Below, piece after piece: positions 63,115 to 64,000 of a DNA stretch of 64,000 nucleotides; positions within the stretch are counted from its first letter, which is position 1; each line of letters starts with the position of its first letter. The notes beneath the pieces were generated by a model. It did no database searches, was not told the DNA's origin, and was given only the letters and a program-made list of their open reading frames with translations. Location of the stretch: assembly GCF_000500045.1 (NCBI RefSeq), contig NZ_AYOT01000146.1, positions 124,001 through 188,000 on the forward strand, written 5' to 3'. The stretch is from Borrelia persica No12 (lineage in GTDB: Bacteria; Spirochaetota; Spirochaetia; Borreliales; Borreliaceae). The translations under genes were made by a program, and so were the position numbers.

Positions 63115-64000
63115 TCATTCTGATTTTTCCCTAAAATATAGAAATTCCATAGTAAAAACCCCTCTACCTTTAGTAGAACTTCTTAAAACAGAAGTATACC
63201 CAAAAAGTCTCTCAAAAGCCGCCTCAGCTCGTATTATTTCATAATCATCAACATTACTAATAGAGTGAATCATTCCACCAACAAAATTTAAAGTAGAGAC
63301 AACATCCCCTGTATATTCAATAGGAGTTCTGATTTCCAACATCATGATAGGTTCAAGCTTAATAGGATTTGCTCTTCTGAAAAACTCATTAAATGCCAAC
63401 CCCGATATTGATTCCATAGCAGATTCGCCAACCTTAGCTTTATCATAATCCACAGAAACAATCTTAACTTCAGTATCAATAATCGGATACCCAATAATTC
63501 CACTTGAAAAGGAAGAAGTAATACCTCTCCATATAGCAGATTTAAACAAAGGCTCAACATTACACTCAAATTCAATTTTATTCCCTTCACCTCTTGCCAA
63601 AGGACTTAAAATCATTCCTATTTTTAAATTAATCTCTTTACCTGCAAACATATTAACAAATTCAAACACATCATCAACCGTTACACTTAAACTTTCTCTA
63701 TAGCTTACTTGAGGTTTTCCTGTATAAACATTAAGTTTGAAATCATCTCTAATACGCATAATAATAATCTCAAGATGTAACTCACCCATACCAGATATCA
63801 ACAATTGTCCAGTTTCTTTATCTTCCCTATAACTAAACGTAGGATCTTCTTTGGCAATAATTTCAAGAACTTCTTTAAGCCTAGCATCATCAGATGCTCT
63901 CTCTGGTTCAATAGACATTAAAACAACTGGTTCTGGAAATACCAAAGACTCAAGAACAATTTCATTTCCCTCTTCAACAAGAGTATCACCCGTTACAGAA
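63115..64000 (-). CDS. fusA2: Elongation factor G-like protein 2 (N-terminus beyond window)
   Basis: C-terminal 295 codons of an EF-G paralogue; the frame is open to the right edge ([20 protein letters not shown] leads in). Domains III-V are visible: [51 protein letters not shown], domain IV with [19 protein letters not shown] and [20 protein letters not shown]. The GTPase domain is outside. The second EF-G of B. burgdorferi has been reported to act only in ribosome recycling, and this is probably its counterpart. 62850-63114, between it and the ROK gene, shows no clear terminator or other feature. Confidence 0.9.
   Translation of the reverse strand, partial: SVTGDTLVEEGNEIVLESLVFPEPVVLMSIEPERASDDARLKEVLEIIAKEDPTFSYREDKETGQLLISGMGELHLEIIIMRIRDDFKLNVYTGKPQVSYRESLSVTVDDVFEFVNMFAGKEINLKIGMILSPLARGEGNKIEFECNVEPLFKSAIWRGITSSFSSGIIGYPIIDTEVKIVSVDYDKAKVGESAMESISGLAFNEFFRRANPIKLEPIMMLEIRTPIEYTGDVVSTLNFVGGMIHSISNVDDYEIIRAEAAFERLFGYTSVLRSSTKGRGVFTMEFLYFREKSE

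Noticed and set aside
1-64000. Mobile element, prophage or horizontally gained island
   Set aside because: No transposase, integrase, phage gene, long terminal repeat or shift in base composition was seen; gene order fits the core Borrelia chromosome.

Overview
The window is a stretch of the linear chromosome of a Borrelia-type spirochaete (Borrelia/Borreliella). The evidence is very low GC, a homologue of the Borrelia antigen p83/100, the c-di-GMP receptor PlzA, coenzyme A disulfide reductase, a class IV adenylate cyclase, a KtrAB pair, and a gene order I recognise from the right arm of the B. burgdorferi chromosome, read here in reverse. p83/100 differs a good deal from the Lyme-group sequence as I remember it, so a relapsing-fever-group species is possible, but I cannot fix the species. 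There is no prophage, insertion sequence, CRISPR array or plasmid-like segment; this is core chromosome.

Layout. 1-4.6 kb: an acidic hypothetical protein running off the left edge, an FtsB/DivIC-like protein, two orphan oligopeptide-type ABC permeases, endonuclease III, then tRNA-Arg(UCU) and tRNA-Pro(UGG). 4.6-11.8 kb: p83/100, a beta-propeller exported protein, an ABC-F ATPase, groES and a stand-alone MnmD-like methyltransferase. 11.8-21.6 kb: valS, dus, dinG-type helicase, rlpA, tsaC (sua5), a TPR protein and plzA. 22.1-29.7 kb (+ strand): class A penicillin-binding protein, a small ParB-like protein, pgi, a TcyP-like cystine symporter and coenzyme A disulfide reductase. 29.8-38.6 kb: pfk, a MinD-like ATPase, ktrA, ktrB, cyaB, an exported hypothetical protein, pgsA and thrS. 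38.8-45.6 kb: the cell-shape operon (TPR protein, mreB, mreC, mreD, pbp2, rodA) and RNase P RNA. 45.7-51.5 kb: zinc-ribbon protein, rpoD, dnaG, mltG, tRNA-Tyr and tRNA-Thr. 51.6-57.3 kb: two unknown proteins, CCA-adding/poly(A) polymerase, rnc, acpP, rpmF, coaD and a small zinc-motif protein. 58.2-64 kb: rplS, trmD, rimM, KH protein, rpsP, ffh, a ROK regulator and the C-terminal half of a second EF-G.

How the genes work together. Most are housekeeping: wall synthesis and cell shape (PBP1A, PBP2, RodA, MreBCD, MltG, RlpA, FtsB-like), translation and tRNA maturation (four tRNAs without encoded CCA, the CCA enzyme, ValRS, ThrRS, TrmD, TsaC, MnmD, Dus, RNase P), protein targeting (Ffh) and glycolysis (Pgi, Pfk). 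TcyP and CoA disulfide reductase look like a thiol-redox unit: cystine import next to the enzyme that keeps CoA, the main Borrelia low-molecular-weight thiol, reduced.

I found no wholly new system. The items that most deserve a second look are: an ABC-F protein in which one composite ATP site has lost Walker A, the Walker B glutamate and the opposing signature together; endonuclease III lacking its fourth Fe-S cysteine; an Ffh with an altered G3 motif; a transporter that looks like a cystine rather than a glutamate carrier; divergent promoters that share one -35 box; several genes with a -10 box so close to the start codon that their mRNAs may be nearly leaderless; and an 819-bp non-coding stretch that may hold a decayed gene.
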